From contig NC_085119.1 of assembly GCF_030269925.1 (NCBI RefSeq), positions 17,643,001 to 17,707,000 on the forward strand: a DNA stretch of 64,000 nt, written 5' to 3'. This document shows positions 1-12,784 of this stretch, piece after piece. How positions within the stretch are numbered: the first letter of the stretch is position 1; each line of letters opens with the position of its first letter. Source of the stretch: Bombyx mori. Lineage: Eukaryota > Arthropoda > Insecta > Lepidoptera > Bombycidae. The notes below the pieces were generated by a model. It saw nothing but the letters and a program-made list of their open reading frames with translations. It had not been told where the DNA came from and did no database searches. The position numbers and the translations under genes were made by a program.

Positions 1-634
1 AAAAAATTAAATAAAAATAACAATTTTGTTTTCCCTTCGATGTGTCCCCTGTCGGAAGGATTCCTTTTGTTTGTTTTAGTTTTAGTTTATACTAAAGTTT
101 AGGTCTTTTATTTATCGATTGAGGCACTACGAAGTTTGCCGGGTCAACTAGTTTTAAACAAAAAAAATAGTAAGTACTCCGCTGTTAAAAATATGCTGTT
201 ATTGTTGATTGTTTCGTCTTTATTTCATTTCGTCACATTCCTCTGTAAAGTATAAAGCCTTGCTTCTGTTCGTCCAGCTGGACGGGTAAGGGCGCACAGA
301 GTCCGCGCAACTAAATCTTGTACGAGTGATAATAATCAAATTGTATTCGTATGTACCTATACATTTATTTGGATGTTGTCTATTCGTGACACGCACAGCA
401 CATGCACCACACTAGGAGGGTCGGAGCCGGACCCTCAAAGCGCAAGTTTTACTCACACTTTCTCGGTTTTTTCGTCTACGGTAAACGAGCTAGAGGCTCG
501 TCTAATCGTAAGTGATTACCTTTGCTCACGGAAATTGACAATGGCAGACGCACACAATACAGTGCCCTCAAAATATATAATTATGAATATTGGAAGGCAT
601 TGTGGTGGACATTGCGTGTCGGTACATGACTCAC
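1..634. other. No gene recognised (trp-gamma intron expected)
   Basis: This should be intron downstream of the ankyrin exon of minus-strand trp-gamma. Open frames here have no recognisable motif. The 373-798 plus-strand frame overlaps the trp-gamma exon on the wrong strand. Confidence 0.5.
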
Positions 635-1003
635 GTTCGGTTCGCCGGGCTTCCTGGTCCGCTCCTCGTGGTCGAGCAGGGCCTCCACGGCCTCGACGAA
701 CTCCTCGGAGATGGCGTGCAGCAGTGCGTCGCGGGTCTCCACGCCGAACTCGAGGAGCAGCTCCACCATCTCGAGGTTCTCGTTGTCAATGGCCATGAGC
801 AGCGCGCTGCGTCCGAGCGGGTCCACACAGTCGACGTTGATGTGTCCGGTGTCGCGGGCCCGCTGCAGCACGCGCCGCGTCCCCGCCACGTCTCCTCGCT
901 CCACGCCCAGCAGGTACTTCTTCTCCTCCAAAGACAGCACGGCCATCTCCTGATGTGGTCGAACCACATTTTCTTCTTCCGTCATCCCGTGGATGCTGTG
1001 CCG
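635..1003 (-). CDS. Trpgamma: trp-gamma exon with ankyrin region
   Basis: Exon bounded by a taacag acceptor (exon begins 1003) and a gtgagt donor (634-629). It starts with codons for RHSIHG, then a methionine at 985. Ankyrin-type helices follow, up to LLDHEERTRKPGEPN at the splice site. Exon end is phase 0. GC content is far above the flanking DNA. Confidence 0.85.
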
Positions 1004-2944
1004 CTGTTAAGTTAAATTGTTAGTATAGTAATATGGAAGTAGTATTACAGAATATGCCTATTTTAGCTGATATCATAAATAAACGAAGAGTTTGAGAACT
1101 AAAGGAGACACAAACGGCGCCGTCCGCGCGTCGACACTTATTGACAAGACTTTCGTGTCGCAAAGCCTAAAAAAATAATTAAATTGATCCCCCTAGGGGA
1201 ATTCCTCGATAGTTATGCTTAGTGAAATGAGCCGGGGACCGCTCGTAAATGGAAATTACTACACATTGTACACGGTCACAAAAATCAATAGCTAACTCAA
1301 ATGTAATGACTGCATACCTATAAATATTCAAATACGGTAACTCCTCTAATCGGATTCCTAATCGTGTGGCGTTTCCATCACCGAGACTATTTCAAGATAT
1401 CCCGTAAAACCCTCGTCGTGGTGAACACACTTTAGTTGCGATATTCGTCAACTTCCCGAATACTTGATTACAAATAGTGGGCGGCCGCGAGCCACAGCGT
1501 CGCGGGTTCTCCGGCACCTGACCCACACGTTCGAAATGAAAATGCGATAATCACCTTCTACGAAGCGGGTCAGCCAGGCTCCGCGATACTACCACACCAG
1601 CGCGGTCATCACTTCTCTAACCTTGGCGAAAGCTAATGACTTCGGATAGATCTATTGGCTCTTATTTTGTGTTATTAAAAACTATCAACTGCAGACATCG
1701 TACGATGCGAATAAGAACGTCTGATGAATCAACATATGAATCGATGGTGTCGCATGTGGCCCCAGCCTGAGTCGCTGGCGCTCATTATGCAAATGGGTCG
1801 CGGAGGTCGGTCGGGGCGGCGGGTAGCTTCCTAGCGCCGCCTCCGCCGCTTTATCATTTCGGGTAATCATTGTTGGCGGCGGGACCGTCCGGCCCGGTAC
1901 ACCTCACAGATCTACAGATGCGCTGCACCTACGGATGCACGGATTACTCTATACTAACTCTACACATAGAGTTCACCACTAGTATGAAATGTGAAATTTT
2001 ATAATTATTCGAATCATCCGTGGGCTAATAGTTATGATCTCCCTTGGTGTGTTCTAGCGCTGGTTCCAATCTCATATTGGGAAGATAGCTATGTACTACT
2101 CTGAAGGTTAGGATAGATAGAAGTAATGCCGTTGGGACTACGATTAGGTACATGTGTAAAGCAGAACGCTTATTTGATGAATAAATCTAAACATTTACTC
2201 GACTCTGCTATGAGTATAAAGCCTCATTAGCTTCCGGCTGGCAACTCGATAAAGACACTTTAGTTATATTGTTATCGTCTTATTGATTGTACGAAGGTGT
2301 GTCGAGCTCTCGCTACAACTGGTCCCTCACAGCGACACGATGAGAAATCAATAACTCGTTTTCGAAGACATAATACCTACGCCTGCGACAAAGAGTTCCC
2401 GATAATCTCTCGGGTCCAACTTCTATACGAAACTAATCTCGAAGTACGGCGCGGCGGCGCGTTGCAAAATGAAAGAAAAACTTGTAATGTTCGTGAGCGG
2501 CGGACGATGATACGGAACCCTCACAAATTGATATTAGGAGTTCGAAAAGCGTTAACCTCATTCAGAGAATCACGTTGAATCTAACATTGCCTTTCGGTAC
2601 GTGCCGTGGTGTATTTTTAAACTTTATCATTGCACACTTGTACATGAAGAGCGCGCGATTTGCTACGTCACGTAAATAGAGTTTATTATGAATCGCCACA
2701 GCATTGTAGCTGCACTAATCTTAGCAAGCTTACGAGAGCTTCCCACGTTACAACCTGTAACGGTACTGATGATAAGCGAAGTATATGTTCACGACTTAAA
2801 GGCGGTTTAAGGGAGCGGACGTACCTTAACCTTGCTGTCGAGCGGGCGCGGCTCGGACGCCAGCAGCGCGCCCATGTCCACGCGGCAGGTGGAGGGACGC
2901 CGCCCGTCAGCACTGGAGCCGCCGCCGCCACTGCCGCCGGACAT
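635..2944 (-). CDS. Trpgamma: trp-gamma (TRPC-type cation channel), N-terminal part
   Basis: Minus-strand gene running off the left edge. Two coding exons are visible: 2944-2825 (40 codons) and 1003-635 (123 codons). The first ends in AAG|gtacgt; the second follows a TACTAAC branch-site-like motif and a taacag acceptor, and ends GAACCGAAC|gtgagt. Joining them keeps one frame (…DSKVK + RHSIHGMTEEEN…). The second exon codes the ankyrin-type N-terminus of TRPC channels (EEKKYLLGVERGD, CVDPLGRSALLMAIDNENLEMVELLL, DALLHAISEEFVEAVEALLDHE, quoted as separate short blocks). This block matches what I remember of insect TRP-gamma better than TRP or TRPL. The protein is a plasma-membrane channel subunit; the remaining ankyrin repeats, membrane segments and pore are outside the window. 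The ATG at 985 could be an alternative start, since unspliced sequence has an in-frame TAA just upstream. Confidence is high for the TRPC family and good for the gamma subtype. Confidence 0.85.
1004..2824 (-). other. trp-gamma intron
   Basis: 1,821-bp interval between the two trp-gamma coding exons, with canonical GT and AG ends on the minus strand. I see no repeats or further exons that I can support. Confidence 0.6.
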
Positions 2945-2961
2945 CTCGGAGGCGCCGCTTT
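2825..2961 (-). CDS. Trpgamma: trp-gamma first coding exon
   Basis: Acceptor ctgtgcag ends at 2962 and the donor gtacgt starts at 2824. The ATG is at 2944, after 17 nt of leader. It codes 40 residues, a glycine/serine-rich start (MSGGSGGGGSS) followed by a segment ending PLDSKVK. It fuses in phase 0 to the ankyrin exon at 1003. The exon assignment rests on splice signals and frame continuity, not on recognised homology. Confidence 0.7.
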
Positions 2962-3132
2962 CTGCACAGACAACACAACGAGTCACGGCGGCCGCGCCCC
3001 GCGCGAGCGCAGCCGCCGCGTGCGATGTCGAACCGGCGTCGCTCGACGCCCGCCCACGATATATTTAGCCAGGGCTGCGAGCCGCTGCGTTAGCGTGACT
3101 ACGACGCGCTGAGCTCCACGAGGAAGACTCAC

Positions 3133-3380
3133 CGGCTCCGTCGGCGCCGTGTGCGCCATCCCGCGTCCGCTCCGTGAACTGTAACAGAGAGCCGCGTCAG
3201 CCGGGAGGGAGAGGGCGGGAGGAAGGCCTCGAGAGAGCTCCTCACCTGCACGCGACGGACGCGGCGCGCGGCTATCTGCCGCGACTGTCGGCGCAGCGCC
3301 TCCAGCCTGTGGCCGCCGAGCCTGCGCTCGCACAGACCGCGCTCTCCGCTTCTCCGCTCTGAAAGACCGACTCCGGTTCA
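3133..3380 (-). promoter_or_regulatory. Trpgamma: Likely 5' UTR exon and promoter region of trp-gamma
   Basis: GC-rich block just upstream of the first coding exon, ending in a strong donor (gtgagt, 3132-3127) that would splice to the acceptor at 2962 across a 171-bp intron. An ATG at 3159 in good context opens a uORF (see findings). An AT-rich TATAATAATAAATAG-like stretch lies just upstream near 3390-3405 and might be a TATA element. The transcription start cannot be fixed from sequence. Confidence 0.45.
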
Positions 3381-6300
3381 AAGCTCCCTATTTATTATTA
3401 TATTGCATCGTAAAATGTTTTCGGGCACGATCCTTTACGCGTTGCTCGTAAATTTTAAATGCTAAATTTGAATACTTTCAAGTTAAGTCTGACGTTCAAT
3501 GTATTATATTTTCTCGACGAATAAATGCGTTCTGGGAATCAGGTAACCCTGAATTTAATTATTAAATAATTTTGAAAAGTTTTAAATCGCATAAACTAGT
3601 CCCGTGTAGTAATTTCTACCGAATTATAACGAATGATGTCTTCATAATAATAAAATTAATGGAAACATATGGTATTAATCACAGATTTCTTTAATCCAGG
3701 TCAGCGATGTGAACAGCCCTCGCATTGTTCATTTGTATAACAGTAGTTATTATAATGTAACCCCATGAATACGTTTACATTATAATAATTTGACTTCATG
3801 CGCAGAGTTCGGCATAATTCAGATTATTCTAATAGATTTGCTAATATTCTTGTACAAAGTAGACGATGTCTGAAGCTGCTTACGTCAAGTGTGGATTGCG
3901 AACTGCTCAGCTGTTGCAACAGCATGCACAGCGCACAATCGGCACAGTGCTATTGTACTGTACAAGCCAACAGCGCGGCTGACAACTCCCCTCACGATTT
4001 GTCGTATTTTCGAAATTAGGCCACCAAATGCATCTTGACACTGTCCCGGGGCACGCTAAACGTTTCATTAAAATATAACTCTTAGATATTTGTTACAGTC
4101 AGTTTCAGATTTACTGTAAAAAACTAATATATCCAAAGGTTTTAATACTCCAGATTAATTTATTAGATATTTAATAATAACCCAGAGGTTTTTGCACACT
4201 TTATATTTACGATCATTACGACTTGGTAGCTAAAGCATGGGCGACAATTACCCGTTACTGTCTACTGAGTCGTTCGCTTGCCGGTCTGGTTTTGAGAAGA
4301 AAAAAATAACTATGTAACTATTTTTTCAATCGTCACCAAACGGCAGCAGCTCTACAAAGTGGTCTTTTGAATTAAATATTAGAAAAGATACAAAATATTC
4401 TTGATTCTGGGAACCAGCACGACTTACTTTACAAACGACGAAGGCTCAGCTTTTGGCGCCTTCCATCTTGACGTATCCGCTATCAGCTATAATACTATCT
4501 ACATATTATTATTAGGTGTTAAAAATTCAAAGAAACTGCAATTCTGCACATCACTGTCTTCAGGTCGGTATAAAAGCTTCCACAAAATAGTGCCGGTTTA
4601 TTAGTGGTGTGTTGCAGTGATTTGTTTACATAGCGACGCTGGCGCGATGGCGCCCCGAATGTCCACCGGAACGAAGAGCGACACTTTCCCGAGTATTGTG
4701 ATGAATCAGATGCGAGTATGCGAGGAGAGTGAGAAGCAGGGTGCGCCCTCGGGCGGCGGAGGGAGGCGCGCGACTGGCGTGTGATCGGTCGACACTAGAC
4801 GCTCGTAAATTCTATTTCGGCGGCGGCACGTGGCGGGCCCGAGCGACCCGCGCCGCGCACTGCCGCCGCCGCCGCCGCCGGCCGCTATCGACGCACGCCG
4901 CCGCCCGCCCACCACACTGCGCCTGCTTCCTCCGCGCCACGTACCACCTACTTCTCTACTGCTTCTCCTAATTGTTACCTTTCCGTATCTCTGTTAATCT
5001 ATCATAAAATATCACAAAAAATATTATAAACAATTGATCCAGAAAACAAATCGTTAAAAGAACTGTACAAGGAATAGTGAAAATCACGAATTTGCTTTAA
5101 ATAACCTTTTAATATTTATCTGTCTGCTGAGATTCTTAAACACAATCCACACGATTGAGGCAGGTTAGGGTTCAAAACCGATTTTATGACGATGTGTAGA
5201 AAATAAAAAGTTCGTGTTATATCCCGTTGAGTGTGTTTGTATACCTATGAAGGGGCAAGATTTGGTAAGCTATTGTTTAGAGCGCTGACCCACATTACTT
5301 GAACAGATAATGTTTTAACTATATTTTAAAGATAGTTTTAAAGAGGCAAACTTTTTTTCGTAAAATAAACAAGTTGATTTGGGTGTCGAGATTTTAATGC
5401 ACCTGTGGCGCGAGCACTCAACGATCCAAGAATCGATTCACGAAGATTTAAGCGCAACTGGATAACATAATTCGATCGTTTAGTTGAATAATGGAGGCGT
5501 GTGCGGACTGACTGCTTCCTGCCGTGCGGCGCGGCGGCGCGGCGGCGCAGGCCTCCTCTTGTCGACTCTGCGTATGGCTCTCGCTTCATCACAGCATTCT
5601 ATAGACAAAACTCAAAACTAAGTGCTTATTCTTTACAAGTACAAATAACATAAGTATCGCAGTAACATTCATAGAATAAAAAAATCAACAAAAACTTGAA
5701 ACGCGTTAAGGACAACAGGCATACTTTGTGCTAATGTTGACATCCTAATACTAGATGTAGTGGCAGCAGTGTTTCAAGGAAGCCCACCCCTTCGCCTCGA
5801 TTTGCACTACACAGATGTACACAGTATGCACTTATCTTCCTGTTTAGGCATACATTTTGTATGGTCTGATTAACAGCAAGCAAACTATTATCAGTAGAGT
5901 GCCGGTCTTGAAACGGTTTCCCAAAATGGAGACACGTACCGGTGCTACTGACTGGTGTCCTGGTGCTTGCACCGTTAGAGCTACTTCACTTATACCTGAC
6001 TTAATGAATGATGATTCCTGTCCCTGCATTATTCTCCTTGAATTTAGAAATAGTTAAATGTATTAATAGGCTTTAGCCGCACTGGACAGATATTCCCGTA
6101 CGTAGCTATAACAACCTTAGTGCCGAATCTCACGCGCTATTGATCCCTTCGTTAGGAAGTATATTGGAAGGGATTGCTGATACAGGGAAAGCTATTATCC
6201 GATCCAAGCGGATTCGAACACAGATAAAACGGGCGGCGACCGGCACTCGTTAAATTTTATTTGCAACACTTCGCATAATTTCGCTATTCTTTGATTTTGT

Positions 6301-8799
6301 TTATAGCGCGCTGCAGACAAATGAGGTATTAGGGAGCAAACGTCCGAGACGAAGTGCCATCGGTCGCAGGACAGCCGGGCGGAGCCGCGGGGCACCCTTT
6401 CATTTCATTATCTCTAGTCTTTTTGTTAGATAATTGGCGCTGTTCTCTCTGAATGCGAAAAGTTGCGCGAACTCGTCTCGTTTGGTAAGATTAACACAAT
6501 TAAGGAAGTTTATAATGGAATTAATGGGAAGCGAGTCGCGCCACCCGCGCCGCTCCTGCTCAACCTAATTAACTCTAAGTAGGTAAACACCGCTCTCAGA
6601 CGAAAACATTTCACCTGAAACTACAGAACTAAAATTTTTGTAAGAACAATTTAAGTTAAGCAGTGACTTTTCTCATATTTTATGTCCTTCTCAAACATTT
6701 ACTTTTACGTCAACACTCGATATTGTTAATTGCAACTTCGTCTATAGTGATACATGTTTTTAGATTGAAACAATTACTCTGCTATAGAATCATCTATGAG
6801 AGGCTGCATGCTATAGAGGCATCGTGCCTCAATAACGACGCTTGTTAAGATAAGGGTTATAGTCGTAGGGCTGTGTGCTGGAGAAAGTTTGTTCGCAGGC
6901 TATTCAAGAAAACATGGCATAGGCACCTGCTCCGACAATAGTGGACAGGGTTCCTTTCTCCAGTAATTTTGAAATATGACTTTGCATCTCTAGATATACT
7001 CCAGAGCTCCATCTTTGCCAACAGTGCTAAACGAGCTCGGGGAACAATCCACGGAAAGTCACCACTGCCCATAAGAATAGACAATGTGAGAAATAAAAGT
7101 AAATCGCGGCCTATTTTGAATACGCCATTTCTGCATGATTCACTTCGAAATCTCTGTTTCCCAATGATAACCAACGCTAAACTCTTCTGGTGTTTGGGTG
7201 TTGAAAGGATTTTTATATAGCAAGCCTACTCGTCTGTCGCAATGTCCGTGAGCACCTCCCTCTCCGCGTATAGTTCATCCCCGATTAACTATACGTTTTT
7301 TATTGATATACAACGTAGGCTGGATCTGCCTATTGTTCAGCTACTACTAGCATCCATGATACCTGAGAGACTTCTGTCTAGTTTGAGACGCAAGATGACA
7401 GTTCCCATCTACCTGGGCTCAAATTATGCCTTACTAGCATTTGTTATTTAAGAATAAAAACTTAAGGGCTACCAATCAAAGTGAGAACACTGTTCCTGCG
7501 AGCGTAGGTCGGAATGTTGCAGGCTTTACTCGTGTCTATTACTTCATAACAAGAGAGACTAGGTTCACTAAGAACCGTTGACTTTTTCCATCAGTCGCGT
7601 CAACACGACAGTTGGCAGCGACGAGGGCACGGCGCTTTACTTCCGTACTAACGTAAACGATAAAAACGTGTCCTTTATCGGATCCACGCGGCAGACACTC
7701 TGGAGGCTGTGCAAGGACTAGTCTTCCCATGACCGGTAAGACTGGTTGAGGACTCGGTCCGTCTTCTAAGATCGGCGTCTTTCATCTAGTACCGCTCTAA
7801 GCCGGAGAATGATCTCCGAACAAAACTGACGCAAAATCCTCTTTCAGTATTAGAAAATAGTATCAGCCTAATTAGTGGATATTGCATATTGTATGAACAG
7901 TTGTCGAGCACTGGCGCTGATTGATTATTATCGGCCCGTGCATAGAACGCCGAACCCGCAATATTGATTTTGCGGGTCGCTTTCAGGAGTACGGCCGTTT
8001 GATTTTATACATTTCTGACGATTGCGGGCGTGCATTGCAAACTGATAATAACAATAGGTAATAGGTAATAGTTCCATTCCCCTCTATCAGCTCTGACGAA
8101 AAGCTGCTACGAGAAATTATTAACATGCTTAGTTTGTCTTGCTTGATTATGTCAGGGCGTCTTGGCAGTCCGCACCGGTGGGCACCAGTACCAATATAGG
8201 CGCGCGATAAGCGAAGCAGTCATTTCCTGCGGCTTGAAGGACGTTGCAGGCTAAAGAGAGATTAAAGCCAAAACGATTTCATTGTAGCTTATCGTCAATT
8301 TAAAGTATGAATTTCCATTATAACTATGTAGCCCTCTGTGCTTAATCCGATATGTACACAGTTTTCTGAAAGTGGATCAAGATGTTTAGCAAAATTGATT
8401 GATCGCAGGAGTGCATGAGGGCTGCGACGACGTCGCTCCCGGGGGCAATCATTTATTTATTACTTTACTCTTAGAGTGTATATTAGCGACCGATTTGTGC
8501 GAAACTTGTAGCCACTTAGCGCCGACGCCGCGACCTACTCGTACGTACTAATAAAGTAACATGTTGTACTCTGCGCCCGACCGCGCTCCACCATTAAGAT
8601 GCCAGTGTACTGAAGACTAATTTGTTGTCATCTGTTATAATCTTACTCTTAAAATTACTTTTTTGTCTCAGAAATAAACAGAGAGCACACGACTCAACTG
8701 ACATTAAGCAGCTACAATCCGCGGTTACCAATGAGGCGCACGGTCAGGTAACAATTGTATTTCAATAGCAATTTTATAGTACTGTTAGTAATAGTAATA
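3381..8799. other. Mostly unassigned, with a GC-rich island at 4636-4960
   Basis: No gene, RNA or clear transposon is supported across this 5.4 kb. The one distinctive segment is a CpG-rich block at about 4636-4960 with a GCC-repeat run near 4861-4882, set in AT-rich DNA. It might be an alternative promoter or first exon of the neighbouring trp-gamma, but no convincing exon boundary is visible. A TATAAAAG string at about 4568 precedes it on the plus strand. Confidence 0.3.
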
Positions 8800-8951
8800 A
8801 TACTGATGAAAGTGCGACCTTAGAACTCATGTCTCAAGCTGGGTAGCGGCATTTACGTTGTAGATTACGATTTAAATGTCTATGGGCTCCGGTAACCGCT
8901 TAATACCAGGTGGGCCGTGAGCTCGTCCACCCGTCTAAGCAATAAAAAAAT
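8800..8951 (+). repeat. Bm1 SINE, 3' fragment
   Basis: Matches the 3' third of the Bm1 consensus seen elsewhere in the window: GACCTTAGAACT, GCATTTACGTTGTAGAT, GGGCTCCGGTAACCGCTTAA, GTGAGCTCGTCCACCCGTCT, then AAGCAATAAAAAAA. Confidence 0.8.
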
Positions 8952-10134
8952 TAATACTTTTATATTGTGTCGGACAGGACACCCGCGGCTTCCACCCAGT
9001 GTGGGTCAGTACAAGACTTATCCTGTGAAAGCTCTCCATCGCTCACGACCATGTACGGGTACACCGACTGTTAGCACTCCCTTAGGAAACTGCCATGATT
9101 ACTCTACTTTAATTAACCACACACAATATAAGCGAAGCCCATCTTGCAGTTGCCGCAACAGATCGCTCGTAATTCGTGTGGTAATGAGATTGCATAGAAG
9201 GGTGAACGAACTCACGAACCACTTGCCATTAATCAGGTACAGAATCCCACAGACAGCACAACGTTAATGCTACCGTGACCCTTGAAACAGGTCAAAACTC
9301 AATACTGAGTTTCGGTTTCAGGACGATTTGTTGAGCGATACGAGTGAGCTGGCTTATACAGGCTTTGTTTGTTTGTTTCAGACAAATAATTAGGGTTCCG
9401 CACAAAAATAACATAAAATTGTGAACAACGTTCGATTCAAATAGTTTTATTTAATAACCGATAAAACAACACACAATAACACAGCAAAGTGGCCGAGCTA
9501 AGTATGTTTCGTTGGTGTCATACGGGTAGAACGATTCCTATAGGTAGGTACATATATAGAGAGAAGTGTAGGTACATGTAGGTTGTTATCGTGACTTCGT
9601 AGCAAATTCTGCATAAACCTATTAAACCTCGATGCTTAGCGAATATTGTTGTTGTCAAGGCGTCTGAAAGCTTTATGAAAATAATGAGTTTTATCGACCG
9701 AAGACGTCTACTCTACACTCCCTTTTCAACCTACATATTATTAAATCTATGTATATCTACATTACCGTGTTACATTGAGACTTTATCATGCTGCTACATT
9801 TTGAGCTTTGAGGATTCTGTCAGATATTAAGGTGTGAGTCTGATCTTAATACTCTTATTATCTAATGGTCCGGCCGCAGTTACGCAGCCGACCACCTCTA
9901 AAGGCTGATACATTTCCATATCTCATCCAATACCAATATGTAGCAGTTTGCACTCCCCTTATTCTTAAAGTTACCGTCGCCTGAGGAATAAGACGCCAAG
10001 TGTACTCGTATCAACCAATGTGGTTATGTCGGTGTTTAAATACACAAATTCTAATAAAATACGTACTTAACAGTGTTCCAAAAACGATTACCACGAAGAA
10101 CAAATAACATTATGGAACATAAATGAAACTCGCT
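8952..10134. other. No feature recognised
   Basis: AT-rich sequence. The 116-codon plus-strand frame at 8917-9267 begins inside the Bm1 fragment and has no recognisable motif. Confidence 0.3.
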
Positions 10135-10400
10135 AAAATTATAGTTTGCGTAATTGTTGGTTGCAGGGTGTGGTGGAAGCCCGCCCGGCGCGCGCCACCA
10201 CCCGCCCGTCTCTGTCGCGAAGCAATGCTGCGTTTTGGTCTGAAGAGTGGAGCAACACTATTAAAATATTAACTATTCGTACTTCTTATCTCATGTCTTA
10301 AGATGATATTGATGTGATATTGATTTTTATATCTATAGGCTCCGGCAACCTCTTAACAACAGGAGCCCGTGAGCTTGTCGATTCATCGTGTTTCAACGAC
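10135..10400 (+). repeat. Degenerate Bm1 SINE
   Basis: Diverged stretch still following the Bm1 order: AAATTATAGTTTGCGTAATT, a GTTTTGGTCTGAAGAGTGG block, then GGCTCCGGCAACCTCTTAAC and GTGAGCTTGTC. Several blocks are missing, so this is an old copy. Confidence 0.6.
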
Positions 10401-11500
10401 TTGTAGGAGCACATTAAGTCGTTTTACATGAAATTTTGAGTCCTCTCCACAGAAAAACATTAGTCAAAAAGAAAATTAAAAGAAATGTCGAAAATGTATA
10501 AAAAATAAAAGTTAAAAAGTCGACAAATAAAACGATATCAAGCGTTAGCTCTGAATCTCATTGTCCTCTGAATGCCTGTATGTTTGTATGAAGCGCCCAA
10601 AACAGCAAAAGCGCCGAGATTAGAGGGGCTGCCAGGCACCCGACCCTCGTACCTGATTTATAGCTTACAGACACCCTTTTGTAACAGCCTCTGATCTCTG
10701 CGAATTTTCTCTACTAAAACACAAAATAAAACTACTTCAAAATTTGTATGTTTATTTATTTATTAATGTAGGTGGATATTTTGCAGCATCAATTCGCAGT
10801 GAGATGAAATGCAAGATATTTCAAATTTATAATCATTTGTTCTCATTTGGGTGTCGTTTATTTACTTCTTAAATAATTGCAGTTTGTTTTTGCGCTGTAA
10901 AACAACATATTCAATAATAATAATAAAGAGATGCGTGAAATGTATGGTTTCGGGAGAGCACGGGGCACGTCTGCCGGAAGCGACGCGACGCGAAGGTCCA
11001 GCTACATATTGGTGCGTTCTGACAAGTTCGTACTTATCATCATATCATTAAACGGTAATGTTTTCCGTTCTCGTCCCGTTTGTAGTTTGTGCCCGTGTCG
11101 ACGCGGCACGGTCGGCACGGCATGCGGCACGACACTTTCAGGGTCCAGAACCGTTTATTTCCACCTTAAGTTATTTATTATTTGACTGTTGAAGCGAGTC
11201 ACGCGCTCTCACTAGTCGTATGAAAAGTGATTTCTCCCGCTTCGACAGGTGAAATAGCTGTTTCCCAACACGTTGGAAGCCGGGATTGACTCATCCATCA
11301 ATGTGCCCGAGAAATTAATGAATTTATGCGCTCGTTTGGCGACGACCGCGGGGACCTAACGCAGCGTACCTACACTATACGTTCACTACACGTTCACTAC
11401 ACACGAACATAATACGGAACTCATTTAGGTTATAGGGAGATCAATATCGGTGTGGAACAAGCGGTCAAGAACGATTTTCATACACAAAGTATCTTATTTT
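10401..11500. other. No feature recognised
   Basis: Mixed AT-rich sequence with short open frames only. I see no motif, repeat end or splice structure worth assigning. Confidence 0.3.
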
Positions 11501-11690
11501 ACTTTTTTATTGCTTATATGGGTGGACGAGCTCACGGTGTCAAGCGGTTACCGGAGCCCTAGACAGCAACAACAGAAAAGGCCGCCACCTACCTTGAGAC
11601 ATCTGGTGGCGGGCGGTGCCGTAGCAAAACGAGAGGACGGGATCATCCTTTACAATTCCTTAGAGTCCTCACCGAACATACGATATAAAT
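11501..11690 (-). repeat. Bm1 fragment joined to a LINE ORF2-end fragment
   Basis: 11501-11600 resembles the reversed 3' part of Bm1 (TGGGTGGACGAGCTCAC). 11605-11690 resembles the LINE sequence at 12315-12390 (GGTGGCGGGCGGTG, GATCATC, CAATTCCTTAGAG). Both are diverged. Confidence 0.5.
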
Positions 11691-11799
11691 CTACCTGCGT
11701 AATAACGTCATTTTAGTCACGTAATCATCATTTACTGAATATTTATACTAATTATATGATGTTATATTTATATATTCATATGTTTTTTTACCTCTATTT

Positions 11800-11925
11800 A
11801 TTATTGCCACAATAGGCAGACGAGCATACGGTCCACCTGGCTTACGTTGTTCATGGACATACGGACGCCAGTACTGCCAGGGGCACGGCTAAATCACTGC
11901 CTACCGATATCTTCCATGATATATT
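11800..11925 (-). repeat. LINE 3'-end fragment
   Basis: Carries the LINE tail seen repeatedly here, read on the minus strand as GGTAGGCAGTGATTTAGCCG, CCCCTGGCAGTACTGGCGTC, then GGTGGACCGTATGCTCGTCT and GCCTATTGTGGCAATAA. About 20% diverged from the copy at 58.2 kb by eye. Confidence 0.65.
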
Positions 11926-12049
11926 GTGAGTCCACTGCAGTATGCAGCGGTGCCTTAATGTTGCTGAATTCCATTAGCAGTGACAACTCACTATCAGCAT
12001 TGATTTGTCAACTTTGGCAAAAAATCTGAACTTCCGCATTCCCCTTCAA

Positions 12050-12420
12050 AAGAATTGCCCTTTTTTTATTGCCCTCGTAGGCAGGCGAGCATACGGCTCA
12101 CCTGATGGCGAATGGTTACCGTCGCCCATGGACTTCAGCAATGCCAGGGGCAGAGCCAAGCCGCTGCTTACCGCTTATACCCCTTAGTAAAGTCATAGCG
12201 CTCGGGAAACACCGTGGAGGGGAGCTCATTCCATAGCCGTATGGTGCGTGGCAAAAAAGTCCTCTGGAAACGCACTGTGGATGACCGCAGTGGCTCCAGG
12301 TAGTATGGATGAACTCTACTCCGGTGGCGGACGGTGCGATGGTAAAAACGAGATGACGGTATCATCTGGAACAATTCCTCAGAGCCCTATTGTCGGGCCA
12401 CTTTCAAATGTCTACTGACC
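12050..12420 (-). repeat. LINE 3' end with remnant of ORF2 C-terminus
   Basis: On the minus strand 12374-12168 codes STVRFQRTFLPRTIRLWNEL and PSTVFPERYD, the C-terminal block typical of CR1/Jockey-group LINE ORF2 proteins. It is followed by the shared 3' tail ending in GTAGGCAGGCGAGC-type sequence and a poly(A) (T-run at 12061-12067 on the plus strand). It is 5'-truncated and inactive. Confidence 0.75.
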
Positions 12421-12784
12421 CTAACAATAACACTGTGTGCGACATCCCCGACCTTTGATGCTTCTCCCTTATGCTCTGTTCGTAGTAGTACCACTATTTT
12501 CATCTATTTTCCTCCACAATCACCCTGTTCATGTTGAGAAATCGTGATAGACTATCACCACTCTACCTTTTGCAAAAAGGGTGCCGAGACTGACGTGGTG
12601 ATGTCTATGGGCTACAGTACTCTCTAAATATCAGGTTAGTTTGGACCAATACGCTAACACAATACCAATAGCGACTTACATTATACAAGAACAATGTCGG
12701 AATCAATTCGCGGGAGGAAATAGGCAAATAAAAACGACAATGTGTTGTTGCATTTTGTGATCTATTCCAGGGCATCAGCATTCA

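Noticed and set aside
2686..2976. 96-codon minus-strand frame over the first trp-gamma coding exon
   Set aside because: It reads through both splice sites in the wrong frame; the 40-codon frame from 2944 joins the ankyrin exon in phase. It overlaps the uORF discussed in findings only.
4568..4800. TATAAAAG followed by a 45-codon frame (MAPRMSTGTKSDTF…)
   Set aside because: No recognised protein, no splice or poly(A) support, and TATA strings are common in AT-rich DNA.
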